This document shows positions 1 through 6,266 of a stretch of 28,918 nt of DNA, one piece after another. Each line of letters begins with the position of its first letter. Position 1 is the stretch's first letter. The notes under the pieces are model-generated. The model had not been told where the DNA came from. It did no database searches and was given only the letters and a program-made list of their open reading frames with translations. The position numbers and the translations under genes are program-made. Location: IMG/VR virus record IMGVR_UViG_3300046460_000116, positions 1 to 28,918 of that record. The stretch is one strand, 5' to 3'. Source of the DNA: a virus.

Positions 1-15
1 TCGATACGGTCTATA

Positions 16-420
16 TCAGCCATGGGAGGGCTCCATCACAACAGGAGGCTCCGCGAACGGCTCCCACATGGTCTTCATGTATTCCCAGCGAGGCGCAAGG
101 AACGCGATGATAGCAGGCTCGTCGGCGCGGCAAACGGCTACCTCAAATGATAGTAGCTTGGCCTTGCGCTGGCCGATCATTTGAAGCAGAAAGACGGCGT
201 GGCGATAATAATCATCGCCGGAGTAGACGCCTAAATCCCACTTCTCGCCTTCCCGCCAGTCCCAGCGAACGAACCAATTATAGTCCATATCGCTGTCGTT
301 GAATTCGTCAAGAAATTCGCCCCACGTCTTGTACTCCGTGTGGCAGTCATTGCTGAAGTAATTTCCTTCGGACATGTAATAGGGATGGTCGACTTCCCAA
401 AGGTGCTTCCGCTCGCTCAC
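16..420 (-). CDS. Hypothetical 134-aa phage protein, end of leftward operon
   Basis: I do not recognise this protein. It is acidic and rich in Trp and Tyr, especially in the first 70 residues, with no membrane segment or signal peptide. The start is a GTG whose GTGA overlaps the stop of the upstream gene, the same coupling seen along the whole operon. That coupling is the main reason to accept it as real. It is the most promoter-distal leftward gene visible here, and more genes of the operon may lie beyond the window edge. Confidence 0.75.
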   Translation of the reverse strand: MSERKHLWEVDHPYYMSEGNYFSNDCHTEYKTWGEFLDEFNDSDMDYNWFVRWDWREGEKWDLGVYSGDDYYRHAVFLLQMIGQRKAKLLSFEVAVCRADEPAIIAFLAPRWEYMKTMWEPFAEPPVVMEPSHG

Positions 421-1667
421 CGTCCATCCTCCGGGCTGGAAGGATCAGAAGGCTTGGGAGAGCGTCGCCTGCGTTCGATGTCGATTTCATCCATGCGCTC
501 TGCCCAGAATTCACCGGGAGAGCCGCCACCATCTGAGCGGTTCGAGAACTTTTCGGCTGCGGAAGCGTATTCCTCATCAAGCTCGCTGTTGGAAAGCTCA
601 TGCGCCGGAACCTGCCAGCGCTCCATGCGTCGAACGCTTTCCTTTCCTGGCACTGAGGAGAGAGCGGCGGTGAGGGCGCTGGTGACGGCATCAGTGCATT
701 CCGCGCGAAGCTCTTCGGACAGGTCCAGCGCGTCGAAAACGATCTGTCGCAGCATCGCCTCAGAAACAGCGGGGCGAGGAATAGTAGTGAAGAGGGGGCG
801 GAACTTGCCTTCGCACAGCGGCAGCCGCATTCCGTACTGCTCTGGCGTCAAAATGCTGTAAGGCGCGCTGATGTTTTGCCAAGCAACCGGCTGCGCCTCC
901 CCTTCCGTGTCTGGAGGGAGGAGGGCTGCGAACTCTTCCTTGCTGAGTGTGATTACGCCATGGGAACCTTCCGCCCCATCCTTTTCAGGAGAGCGAATAG
1001 TGATCTCGACTAAGCCGTCAACCTCATTGATCGAAATGTAGGGCGGGTAATAGCCCTCGTATTTCGTTGCCGTGAAAGCTGCTATGTTTGTCCGAGTTCC
1101 AACGGCTGCCCGTTCTAGCCGGCGCCTTCTTACCTCAGATTCAACCTCATCAACGTCGTAAAATCTGCGAGCCGCCCCTTCTGTGCCTGGAGGGAGGAGG
1201 GCTGCTACACGGTCATCCGCTGCGGTATCATGTTGGGCTGCAACGGAAGGGGTGGGGGATGCGAGGGCCGCTTCGGCGCGCTTTACGACACCGCTGATTT
1301 TGTCCCACAACGGGCCTTCGATTTTGTTGTCGAGGAAGCGGTCATTCTGGATCGAGCGACCGAGAGCCAAATCTGCCAGCAGCGTCTTCGCTTCTCGCAA
1401 CGCCCCGCCCATCTCCCCCGCAGGCGCATCGACAAGCGCAGAGCGAATGCGACGCTCGTAATCGGACTGTGCGGCGGCTTTGGCTGCGTCTCGTGTAGGG
1501 TATGTGGTGCCTACAAACGAGCCGCAACCAATTGCTGCGAACAAGCCATCGCCTTGCTCTTGCGTGGTATAGGCGCTGCCAAAACCCGTCTTCGCATCGC
1601 CGTCTCGCCAAATCAGCGCCTTCACCGCCACCCCCGCCGCGTCCAGCCCGTCCGTATGGTTGGTCAT
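417..1667 (-). CDS. Hypothetical 416-aa modular phage protein
   Basis: This is the longest leftward gene, with no assigned function. The ATG at 1667 is chosen because it overlaps the upstream stop as ATGA and follows an AGAGGAG ribosome-binding site at good spacing. The open frame continues further upstream, but that part lies over two other genes. Residues 60-80 (DAAKAAAQSDYERRIRSAL) resemble a segment I associate with rhizobial phage hypothetical proteins. The sequence ALLPPxTEG occurs twice, near residues 156 and 248, matching a duplicated DNA segment, so the protein looks assembled from two or three modules. The C-terminus is charged and probably disordered. A role in overcoming the host is possible but unsupported. 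Confidence 0.75.
   Translation of the reverse strand: MTNHTDGLDAAGVAVKALIWRDGDAKTGFGSAYTTQEQGDGLFAAIGCGSFVGTTYPTRDAAKAAAQSDYERRIRSALVDAPAGEMGGALREAKTLLADLALGRSIQNDRFLDNKIEGPLWDKISGVVKRAEAALASPTPSVAAQHDTAADDRVAALLPPGTEGAARRFYDVDEVESEVRRRRLERAAVGTRTNIAAFTATKYEGYYPPYISINEVDGLVEITIRSPEKDGAEGSHGVITLSKEEFAALLPPDTEGEAQPVAWQNISAPYSILTPEQYGMRLPLCEGKFRPLFTTIPRPAVSEAMLRQIVFDALDLSEELRAECTDAVTSALTAALSSVPGKESVRRMERWQVPAHELSNSELDEEYASAAEKFSNRSDGGGSPGEFWAERMDEIDIERRRRSPKPSDPSSPEDGR
899..929. repeat. 31-bp direct repeat, copy 1
   Basis: This segment matches 1175-1205 at 29 of 31 positions. Both copies lie in the same frame of the 416-aa gene and encode the ALLPPxTEG segment. The sequence between them shows no comparable similarity, so this looks like a duplicated module junction rather than a simple tandem repeat. 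Confidence 0.85.
1175..1205. repeat. 31-bp direct repeat, copy 2
   Basis: Second copy of the 899-929 repeat. It differs at two positions, both of them C/T changes. The run of GGAG-like bases on the plus strand is a shadow of the Leu-Pro-Pro codons on the minus strand. Confidence 0.85.
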
Positions 1668-1864
1668 GGGGCGCGCTCCTCTGCCTTGCGCAAAGCGTTC
1701 CAGACAGCACCCTTGGTAATGCCAACCATGGCCGCTATAGCTTCTAGCGTCAGACCTTGCTCGCGCCATTTGATGACGTGGTATAGGCTCTCGGAGCCGC
1801 ACTTCGGGCCGATGGCGATGGCCAGTCTCAGGTTTGCGGTCAGACCGTCTGTCTCGTTGGTCAT
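1664..1864 (-). CDS. Small helix-turn-helix protein (66 aa)
   Basis: Residues about 39-60 read as a helix-turn-helix (TLEAIAAMVGITKGAVWNAL): a first helix, a Gly-containing turn and a recognition helix. This suggests a small DNA-binding regulator, possibly of the leftward operon itself, which is inference. The start at 1864 follows AAGGAA with 7-nt spacing and overlaps the upstream stop as ATGA. The downstream gene starts inside this gene's stop, also by ATGA. Its first residues, MTNETDGL, resemble the N-termini of the two flanking genes. Confidence 0.8.
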   Translation of the reverse strand: MTNETDGLTANLRLAIAIGPKCGSESLYHVIKWREQGLTLEAIAAMVGITKGAVWNALRKAEERAP

Positions 1865-2100
1865 GGCTGGGTTCCTTCATCGAGAATTTCGGTGAACACG
1901 AACCACGGATCACCAGCTTCGTATCCGTACCCATCAACATCCTCGTGGATGGCGGGATCGAATGGGACGCGCTTGACAAGGCCATACTTTTCAGCCGCCT
2001 CCTGAATGATGTCGCCGCCCTCGCAACCTTCCCATGAGGCTCGGATCATTTCCTTGGCGAAAGCCGCCAGCCCGTCCGTCCGCGATTCTCTGGTGGTCAT
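1861..2100 (-). CDS. Hypothetical 79-aa protein
   Basis: I do not recognise this small acidic protein. The ATG at 2100 is preferred over an upstream in-frame start because it overlaps the Lar-like gene stop by ATGA and follows CGGAGAT. Its N-terminus (MTTRESRTDGL) shares the MT...TDGL pattern with the next two genes downstream. A Gly/Tyr/Trp-rich segment sits near residues 55-70. Function unknown. Confidence 0.7.
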   Translation of the reverse strand: MTTRESRTDGLAAFAKEMIRASWEGCEGGDIIQEAAEKYGLVKRVPFDPAIHEDVDGYGYEAGDPWFVFTEILDEGTQP

Positions 2101-2291
2101 GGGGCGATCTCCGCTCGACGGTTCCAGGTAGCGAGAGCGTCTTCGGCATGCTCTTCGCTGATCTCGATGCCGCACTCGTCACAGGCCACAGAATGGCGGC
2201 ATGAGAAGCTGCCAACCGGATCGGTGTAGTGTTCGATTGTCTCTCGGTGAACGGCCTCGGTGCCGCAAAATGGACATGGCTTTATCGTCAT
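2097..2291 (-). CDS. Lar-like restriction alleviation protein
   Basis: The 64-residue protein begins with CPFCG at residues 6-10 and continues with a CxxCG pair, then EEHAEDALATWNRR. This matches the layout of the Lar/restriction-alleviation zinc-ribbon family: CPFCG, CxxCG, then an Ala/Trp-Asn-x-Arg ending. Lar proteins of Rac and related phages modulate host type I restriction and modification. That role is taken from the family, not shown here. The start follows AAGGA at 7 nt and overlaps the HNH gene stop by ATGA. Zinc-ribbon proteins of this size are easily mis-assigned, so the exact activity is uncertain. Confidence 0.7.
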   Translation of the reverse strand: MTIKPCPFCGTEAVHRETIEHYTDPVGSFSCRHSVACDECGIEISEEHAEDALATWNRRAEIAP

Positions 2292-2638
2292 GGCGTCATC
2301 CTTGTGAACAGTATTTTCGGGGCGAGCGAGGGTCTTGAGACGCGCTCAGGCTTGGGTGGGCTGGGGATCTTCCCGGCGGGGCGAACGGCTCCGGAGGCTT
2401 TATCGCGTTGTCGATCGGCTTTGCGGGTGCGCTGAATATCCACCGCGGATTTTTCGGTGTGACAGACCCGGCAAAGCACCTGAGCATTGGCAAGGATCGG
2501 CTCGCCGCCTAGAATGTCGGGCAGCACATGGTCGACTTCACCTTCGCGCGGCTTAAGCACAGCCTGGCACTTCTCACACTTGCCGGCGGCGCGCGTGATG
2601 GCGGCTTGCTTGATCTTGCGGCTGAACTCGCGTCTCAC
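2288..2638 (-). CDS. HNH endonuclease
   Basis: This 116-aa protein carries the HNH layout: C21 and C24, then D36-H37 in EVDHVLP, N51, and LCRVCHTEKS with C56, C59 and H60. The Asp-His pair and the distal Asn/His form the beta-beta-alpha metal site, and the four cysteines form the structural zinc knuckle. The family nicks or cuts DNA. In phages it may act in recombination, host DNA degradation or packaging. The location beside recombination genes, far from the terminase, argues against a packaging role. The start is GTG, overlapping the upstream 54-aa gene stop as GTGA. The C-terminal 45 residues are basic and Pro-rich. Confidence 0.85.
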   Translation of the reverse strand: MRREFSRKIKQAAITRAAGKCEKCQAVLKPREGEVDHVLPDILGGEPILANAQVLCRVCHTEKSAVDIQRTRKADRQRDKASGAVRPAGKIPSPPKPERVSRPSLAPKILFTRMTP

Positions 2639-2799
2639 GACCGCCTCCCCAGCCAGCCCAGCAGCTTCTTCAGCAGCGAGGGCTCCGATTTATCCAGTCC
2701 TCGACGTAGCTCCTGGTGGATGGCGTCTTGGCGGACGAGATAGGAAATCGTGGAGGTTCTGGCGTTGGGGAAACGCTTTAGATGGCTCTGGATTGTCAT
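2635..2799 (-). CDS. Small 54-aa basic protein
   Basis: This small gene fits exactly between its neighbours. The ATG at 2799 overlaps the upstream stop (ATGA) and its stop overlaps the HNH start (GTGA). The protein begins MTIQSHLKRF, has a central helix-prone segment, and ends in a Leu/Lys-rich amphipathic stretch (SLLKKLLGWLGRR). The function is unknown. DNA binding or weak membrane association would both fit the composition. The reciprocal start-stop overlaps are the evidence that it is translated. Confidence 0.65.
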   Translation of the reverse strand: MTIQSHLKRFPNARTSTISYLVRQDAIHQELRRGLDKSEPSLLKKLLGWLGRRS

Positions 2800-3215
2800 G
2801 CTGCGCGATCCTTCTGCTCGGAGACGTAGCCAAATTCCTTCGCCAGCAGCTCTTCGACGCTCTGGAAAAACGCGATCATCTCGGGCTCGTCACACTCGCG
2901 GGTGTTGATCGGACGCCCGACGCCGACGAAATGCCCGGAAGCCAGACGGATGGCGTCCACAAAGCCCACAGCTGGCCGCACGTAGGCGTCCAGCGCTTCC
3001 TTGCTAGGTGCGCACCCGGTGGCGTTCACGCAGTCCTGCAGGGTTGCCCAATAAGCGCGGAGGCGGTCCAGGTTGCGCCACTGCTTGATCTCAAGCTTGA
3101 CGCGCTGGTTCTGCGCGATCCCATCCAGTGCGGTGGCGTCGTATTCCATGTCAGGGAACAAGCCATCGCCGCGACGGACGAATGCATAGACGGGCTTTTC
3201 GGGGCGCTTGGTCAT
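2796..3215 (-). CDS. Hypothetical 139-aa protein, DUF1367-like
   Basis: The N-terminal half has a GDGLFP motif, a VKLEI strand, then RNLDRLRAYWATLQ. This order recalls the DUF1367 phage family, where a G-x-L-P segment is followed by an R-N-x-x-R-x-x-x-W motif. The family lies near recombination genes in many lambdoid phages and has no firm biochemical role. Here it also lies in a recombination neighbourhood, near the ERF gene. The start overlaps the upstream stop by ATGA. The family assignment is from memory of the pattern and is moderate. Confidence 0.65.
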   Translation of the reverse strand: MTKRPEKPVYAFVRRGDGLFPDMEYDATALDGIAQNQRVKLEIKQWRNLDRLRAYWATLQDCVNATGCAPSKEALDAYVRPAVGFVDAIRLASGHFVGVGRPINTRECDEPEMIAFFQSVEELLAKEFGYVSEQKDRAA

Positions 3216-3400
3216 CTCGCGTCCTTCCGCTTGAAGGCGAGGGACTGGAAGCGGCCTTTCTGCCCTTCCTTGGTCCAGGCTGACACCCAGTAATCCACGC
3301 CGTCGATTATTGCCGAGCCGGTGGCGTGAGGCTGCGAATCCTTCTCGCGCTTGTCGTTCTTGAAGAGCGTTCCGCTATTGTCTTTTTGCTCGTAAGCCAT
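3212..3400 (-). CDS. Hypothetical 62-aa protein next to ERF
   Basis: The protein has a recurrent phage look: MAYEQKDNSGTLFKN, then a charged loop, then DYWVSAWTKEG and a basic end. Similar small proteins are common in phages of Gram-negative hosts, but I know of no function for them. The strand pattern could support a small beta-rich DNA- or protein-binding fold, which is speculation. It starts 3 nt after the ERF stop and its own stop overlaps the next gene by ATGA, so it is probably co-translated with ERF. Confidence 0.75.
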   Translation of the reverse strand: MAYEQKDNSGTLFKNDKREKDSQPHATGSAIIDGVDYWVSAWTKEGQKGRFQSLAFKRKDAR

Positions 3401-3403
3401 CGG

Positions 3404-4123
3404 TCAACCCGCCTGGATTGTGGAGACGTAGCCAGACGGCCGGTCGCCGGGGAAAATGTCATCGTCGGGAAGCCCGTTGACGAGGATTTCGCGGCGCTTG
3501 TTGATCTCTTCCTTGGCGAGTTCGCGCCAATGGCTTGGCCACTTGTCGCGCTCTGCAATGTTGGACCAGCCCAGCGCCAGCTTCGTCAGCATTGGCACGG
3601 TTTCACATTCGACCAGTTCGCTCTGGAAGGCTTCCCAGTTGTCGGGGCCTTTGTCCTTCTTCAGCGCGTTGGCGGTCGCCATGCCGGTCTTGGGATTGAT
3701 GCCTACCTGTCGGGCCGGAACCGTCTCACGCTCCATAGCCGCTTCGCCATCATCGTCTGTCGGCGGCAGGCCAAGCATGGCCATGAGGGAGTATCGGCAG
3801 CCGTAGGTGATAGCCGAGCCGACGCCTTGCGGATCGCGCTTGCCAAGCGGTACATGCAGCGTGGACTTCATCCACTCGCCGGAGGTGTGGACGAGCATGG
3901 TGGTGACTTCCACCGAACCGTCGATGACCATTCCAGGCGCCTGCACAAAGGCAATGCCAGCCTCTTGGAGCGCCGGCCGCGCGGTGTCGATGACGTTCTC
4001 CAGCGTGGCGTAGCTGCTCCTGAAATGCGGGTTCTTGGCGTTCTTGTGGACACCGCTGATCGCGCCTTGGACCTTGATGATGCTGGCGGTCAGCGCTACA
4101 ATCTGTTCGCTTGTCTCGATCAC
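3404..4123 (-). CDS. erf: ERF-family single-strand annealing recombinase
   Basis: This 239-aa protein matches the ERF superfamily (P22 Erf). It has an N-terminal helix with IIKVQGAISGVHKNAKNPHF, then SSYATLENV, a central HTSGEW strand pair, and GSAITYGCRYSLMAMLGLP followed by a DDDG acidic motif. ERF proteins anneal complementary single strands and circularise or recombine phage DNA. The frame is open to a TTG at 4159, but GTG at 4123 is preferred: it follows GGAG at 8 nt and overlaps the upstream 51-aa gene stop as GTGA. No partner exonuclease is recognised in the window. RusA in the rightward operon may resolve the resulting junctions. Confidence 0.9.
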   Translation of the reverse strand: MIETSEQIVALTASIIKVQGAISGVHKNAKNPHFRSSYATLENVIDTARPALQEAGIAFVQAPGMVIDGSVEVTTMLVHTSGEWMKSTLHVPLGKRDPQGVGSAITYGCRYSLMAMLGLPPTDDDGEAAMERETVPARQVGINPKTGMATANALKKDKGPDNWEAFQSELVECETVPMLTKLALGWSNIAERDKWPSHWRELAKEEINKRREILVNGLPDDDIFPGDRPSGYVSTIQAG

Positions 4124-4275
4124 TTGACGATCTCCATCAGGTAACGCCGCCAGTACCAACGGCTGTTGTTGACGAGGCGGACAACCTCGCTCATGTTTCC
4201 GGTTTCCTTGACGTACCGCGCCGTTCTCAAGAGCCCGAGAGCGCAGTCACGACAGGCGAGGGCATAGGTTGACAT
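4120..4275 (-). CDS. Small 51-aa protein upstream of ERF
   Basis: The ATG at 4275 is preceded by CAGGAGG with 7-nt spacing, one of the best ribosome-binding sites in the operon, and overlaps the upstream stop as TGATG. Its stop overlaps the ERF start as GTGA. The protein begins MSTYALACRDCALGLL, with a CxxC pair, and ends with an aromatic and basic segment (SRWYWRRYLMEIV). No family is recognised. The start-stop coupling also fixes the ERF start. Confidence 0.7.
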   Translation of the reverse strand: MSTYALACRDCALGLLRTARYVKETGNMSEVVRLVNNSRWYWRRYLMEIVK

Positions 4276-4442
4276 CACGCGGCCTCCTGCTGCATTTCGG
4301 CGCGATCAGCGGCAGCGCGGCGCACGATGCGCTCGGCCTCGTCGGCATCGACGCCGGCTGTCAGAAGCAGTTCGTATTCATGAAACCTGCGCTCCCAATC
4401 CGTTTGGAAGCGAAGCAGGCGGGAGGCTTCTAGGATGTCCAT
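4275..4442 (-). CDS. Small 55-aa helical protein
   Basis: The protein begins MDILEASRLLRFQTDWERR and continues as a charged helix-rich chain ending EMQQEAA. The upstream open frame has the composition of a shadow and overlaps two real genes, so the ATG at 4442, which forms TGATG with the preceding gene's stop, is chosen. Function unknown. Its size and helix content would suit a small host-interaction protein, but nothing specific supports that. Confidence 0.65.
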   Translation of the reverse strand: MDILEASRLLRFQTDWERRFHEYELLLTAGVDADEAERIVRRAAADRAEMQQEAA

Positions 4443-4624
4443 CACGACCGGCCCTCCGCTTTTGCGATAGCCGCCACCGCCGCCTTGTGGCAGTCGCGAT
4501 AGGTGTGTGCGTCGTTTAGGACCATGGCCTTGAGCGCAGCCAGTAACTCGGACGCTCCGTATTTGAAGCCGTCTTTGAACCCGTCGCCATACCCGCTCAT
4601 GTATTCGTCTTTCTTCGGGGTCAT
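4442..4624 (-). CDS. Small 60-aa protein with Gly/Asp-rich N-terminus
   Basis: The start at 4624 overlaps the upstream stop by ATGA. The protein begins MTPKKDEYMSGYGDGFKDGF and then forms an amphipathic helix to the end. The GYxxGFxxGF pattern recurs in small phage proteins of unknown role. No catalytic or binding motif is visible. Confidence 0.65.
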   Translation of the reverse strand: MTPKKDEYMSGYGDGFKDGFKYGASELLAALKAMVLNDAHTYRDCHKAAVAAIAKAEGRS

Positions 4625-5001
4625 GGCTTGGCCTCCGGCACGGGCACAGGCATCCATTTCGTGAAGTGGTTCGCCGACAAGTGGCGCGGAGTTCCCTCCT
4701 TGCGGGCACCGTGAAAAAGCTCGGCCTTCCAACAAGAAACCATGTCAGGAAATTCAGGGGACCATGCTAGGAAGAACCCAGTCTTTGGCGCGGTATCGGC
4801 ATCCTGCCAGAGCAGATAGACAGGGTTGCGCCAAGCGTGCCTAGCGATGCTTCGGAGGTCGTCCATCGAAAGCTTGCGCAGGACATGCGCCATCGAAGGG
4901 TCATCCCTAAGGGCCGTCCAGTAATCCCGCGTCGGTGCGCCTAATTGTCCAGGCTGGTAGAAATTGCCGCTTTCGTCGTTGCTATCGCCGTATGCGTTCA
5001 T
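4621..5001 (-). CDS. Hypothetical 126-aa protein, DUF551-like C-terminus
   Basis: The C-terminal third reads VYLLWQDADTAPKTGFFLAW, then HFTKWMPVPVPE. The W-M-P-x-P ending and the preceding strands recall the DUF551 domain of phages and plasmids (a ThWMPLPEPP-type ending), which has no known function. The N-terminal half is unrecognised. The start at 5001 has GGGAGG at 8 nt. It is separated by 3 nt from the upstream gene and overlaps the downstream start by ATGA. Confidence 0.7.
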   Translation of the reverse strand: MNAYGDSNDESGNFYQPGQLGAPTRDYWTALRDDPSMAHVLRKLSMDDLRSIARHAWRNPVYLLWQDADTAPKTGFFLAWSPEFPDMVSCWKAELFHGARKEGTPRHLSANHFTKWMPVPVPEAKP

Positions 5002-5004
5002 TGC

Positions 5005-5313
5005 TCAATCCTCCCAAGCGTCTGAAGCTTTTGCGAACGCCATGCCGATTGCTGTCATCTCAGCTTCAGCAAGGCTGACCGTCCTGACGCATTCCAGATA
5101 CCGCCTCTCCGTGTCAGGGAGCCATCTACGGCAGGCTGCTACATAGGCCCGGCTGTGGATGAGGTGGCCCGATACAAGCCGCTCGTCGCGCTCGTTAATC
5201 ACCCTGCGATATTGACGACAGAAGCGAATAGCCTCGACTACATCCTGAGAGGCTATGCGCCAGCTATCGGCTAGGGTGGGGGAGAAGGTGGTGGGGGAGG
5301 CGTGGGCGTTCAT
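5005..5313 (-). CDS. Hypothetical 102-aa protein
   Basis: I do not recognise this protein. Residues 20-60 are Arg-rich (FCRQYRRVINERDERLVSG) and the rest is helical and acidic. The ATG at 5313 overlaps the upstream stop by ATGA, so the 34 residues of open frame before it are not counted. Confidence 0.65.
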   Translation of the reverse strand: MNAHASPTTFSPTLADSWRIASQDVVEAIRFCRQYRRVINERDERLVSGHLIHSRAYVAACRRWLPDTERRYLECVRTVSLAEAEMTAIGMAFAKASDAWED

Positions 5314-5669
5314 GATGCGACCGACCAATCGACTTCGCCAGTTGCGACGAGATGGCGAAGGACGGCTGCGGCTTGCGTTGGCTTGACGCGGCGATAGTCT
5401 TCCACGTCTCTGCATCTAGGCGTAAAAAGGCCTTCGGCTTCCTCGCTGCTGAGACCTAGAAGACTGCGCGCCTCAGTGGTATAGTGGGTGCTATCATCGG
5501 CCTTGCTGAAAACCTTAATGGTCCAGCCAGCGATGCAGCCGACAGTTCCGCAATTCCATTCCGACATGTTGAAGGCTGAGAGTTCGCCGATTGACGACGC
5601 CCAATCAACCGTTCCATGCGGCAAGCCTTCGATCACATCAGCCAGCTTGAGAATTCGTTCGGCGTTCAT
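5310..5669 (-). CDS. Hypothetical 119-aa protein with CGTVGCIAGW motif
   Basis: The protein has an N-terminal helix (ILKLADVIEGLP), a central CGTVGCIAGW motif with two cysteines, and a C-terminal segment with SSEEAEGLFTPR. The Cys-Gly-Thr-x-x-Cys-x-x-Gly motif followed by a short ARxLLGL helix is a recurrent theme in phage proteins of unknown function. The cysteines could bind metal, which is only a guess. The start follows AAGGA at about 8 nt and is not overlapped by the gene upstream, which ends 38 nt away. Confidence 0.75.
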   Translation of the reverse strand: MNAERILKLADVIEGLPHGTVDWASSIGELSAFNMSEWNCGTVGCIAGWTIKVFSKADDSTHYTTEARSLLGLSSEEAEGLFTPRCRDVEDYRRVKPTQAAAVLRHLVATGEVDWSVAS

Positions 5670-5707
5670 TGTCTCTGTCCTTCTGGAATGTATTGGGGTG
5701 GGAGGGG

Positions 5708-5944
5708 CTAGAGCTGCTCGTCAGGCCACTCGCCTTGACGCTCTCTGTCTTCGCGGCGCTGCTCCATGAGGTCGTCCGGATCGGGCTGGCTCTCTTCCCA
5801 GGCGCAAACGCTGTCGTCCTCGTTGAACATGTCGCAGTGGTCGGTGTCGGCCGCGCCGCAGAAGGGGCACAGCGGGCCAAACAAGCGCTCGCGCTCATCC
5901 TCGGGCGTTTCTGTCTTCCATGCGTCGTATCCGGGGATGCTCAT
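5708..5944 (-). CDS. Small CPFCG zinc-ribbon-like protein (78 aa)
   Basis: CPFCG near residue 26, followed by CDMFNEDDSVC, gives four cysteines that could bind one zinc ion. The remainder is very acidic and ends in a charged helix. The pattern is similar to, but shorter than, the Lar-like protein at 2097-2291, without the terminal W-N-x-R motif. It may bind a nucleic acid or a host protein, and the function is not established. The start overlaps the first gene of the operon by ATGA. Confidence 0.7.
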   Translation of the reverse strand: MSIPGYDAWKTETPEDERERLFGPLCPFCGAADTDHCDMFNEDDSVCAWEESQPDPDDLMEQRREDRERQGEWPDEQL

Positions 5945-6123
5945 GCGTCCAGCCCCGCAAAGAAGGCATCGAACTCTGCACCCGTCAGGCGGTCCTCAAG
6001 CGCAACCGTAACTGCCGCCCGAGCCATGACTGCCTCGCGGGTTTCGGCGCTGTTGAGCAGCATGGCCATTTCCAAGAGCTGGTTTGTGGTGGCTGTCTTG
6101 GCTTTTGCGATCAGGGCGTTCAT
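5941..6123 (-). CDS. First gene of leftward operon, 60-aa helical protein
   Basis: The protein is almost entirely helical (MNALIAKAKTATTNQLLEMA at the start) and ends LTGAEFDAFFAGLDA. No family is recognised. The ATG at 6123 follows AAGGAG at 7 nt. The 59 residues of open frame before it would include the promoter and are rejected. It lies about 18 nt after the predicted transcription start, so it is the first product made after derepression. Confidence 0.75.
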   Translation of the reverse strand: MNALIAKAKTATTNQLLEMAMLLNSAETREAVMARAAVTVALEDRLTGAEFDAFFAGLDA

Positions 6124-6147
6124 GTCGGCGTCTCCTTGTGTGAGGAG

Positions 6148-6177
6148 AATGTAGCGCCAATCGCTACGCACTGTCAA
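6148..6177 (-). promoter_or_regulatory. Leftward early promoter (sigma70-like)
   Basis: On the minus strand, TTGACA (6177-6172) is followed after 18 bp by TACATT (6153-6148). The predicted start near 6141 leaves a leader of about 18 nt with AAGGAG. Three CGCTAC-type half-sites lie in or next to it, as expected for a repressor-controlled early promoter. Confidence 0.7.
6150..6168. promoter_or_regulatory. Putative repressor operator, inverted half-sites
   Basis: TGTAGCG (6150-6156) and CGCTACG (6162-6168) form an inverted repeat separated by 5 bp. It covers the -10 element and spacer of the leftward promoter, where bound repressor would block polymerase. The half-site recurs at 6184 and 7409 and within the Cro-like promoter. 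Confidence 0.55.
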
Positions 6178-6183
6178 CAGGCA

Positions 6184-6197
6184 TGTAGCGATAAAAG
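6184..6197. promoter_or_regulatory. Putative operator, 14-mer shared with the Cro promoter
   Basis: TGTAGCGATAAAAG is found here and, as its exact reverse complement, at 7435-7448. It lies just upstream of the leftward -35. An exact 14-base match at two divergent early promoters is unlikely by chance and points to one regulator, most simply the S24 repressor. Confidence 0.65.
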
Positions 6198-6230
6198 ATA
6201 CAATTATTGACAAGCCGCCCGACAGAGCGC

Positions 6231-6266
6231 AAAAGAAAAGCGCCGGCGGGATGATCCGACCGGCGC
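6231..6266 (-). terminator. Rho-independent terminator (leftward)
   Basis: On the minus strand a perfect 7-bp stem (GCGCCGG with CCGGCGC) is extended by an inner CGG/CCG pairing across a one-base bulge. It is followed by TTTTCTTTT. It would end the repressor transcript before it reaches the leftward early promoter, insulating that promoter from lysogenic transcription. Confidence 0.8.

Noticed and set aside
1668-1985. N-terminal extension of the 416-aa gene
   Set aside because: It runs through the HTH gene and part of the next gene in another frame. The ATG at 1667 has an ATGA overlap and a good Shine-Dalgarno sequence.
2487-4144. Long plus-strand frames at 2487-3293 and 3326-4144
   Set aside because: They are shadows of the recombination genes, including ERF, on the minus strand and contain no motif.
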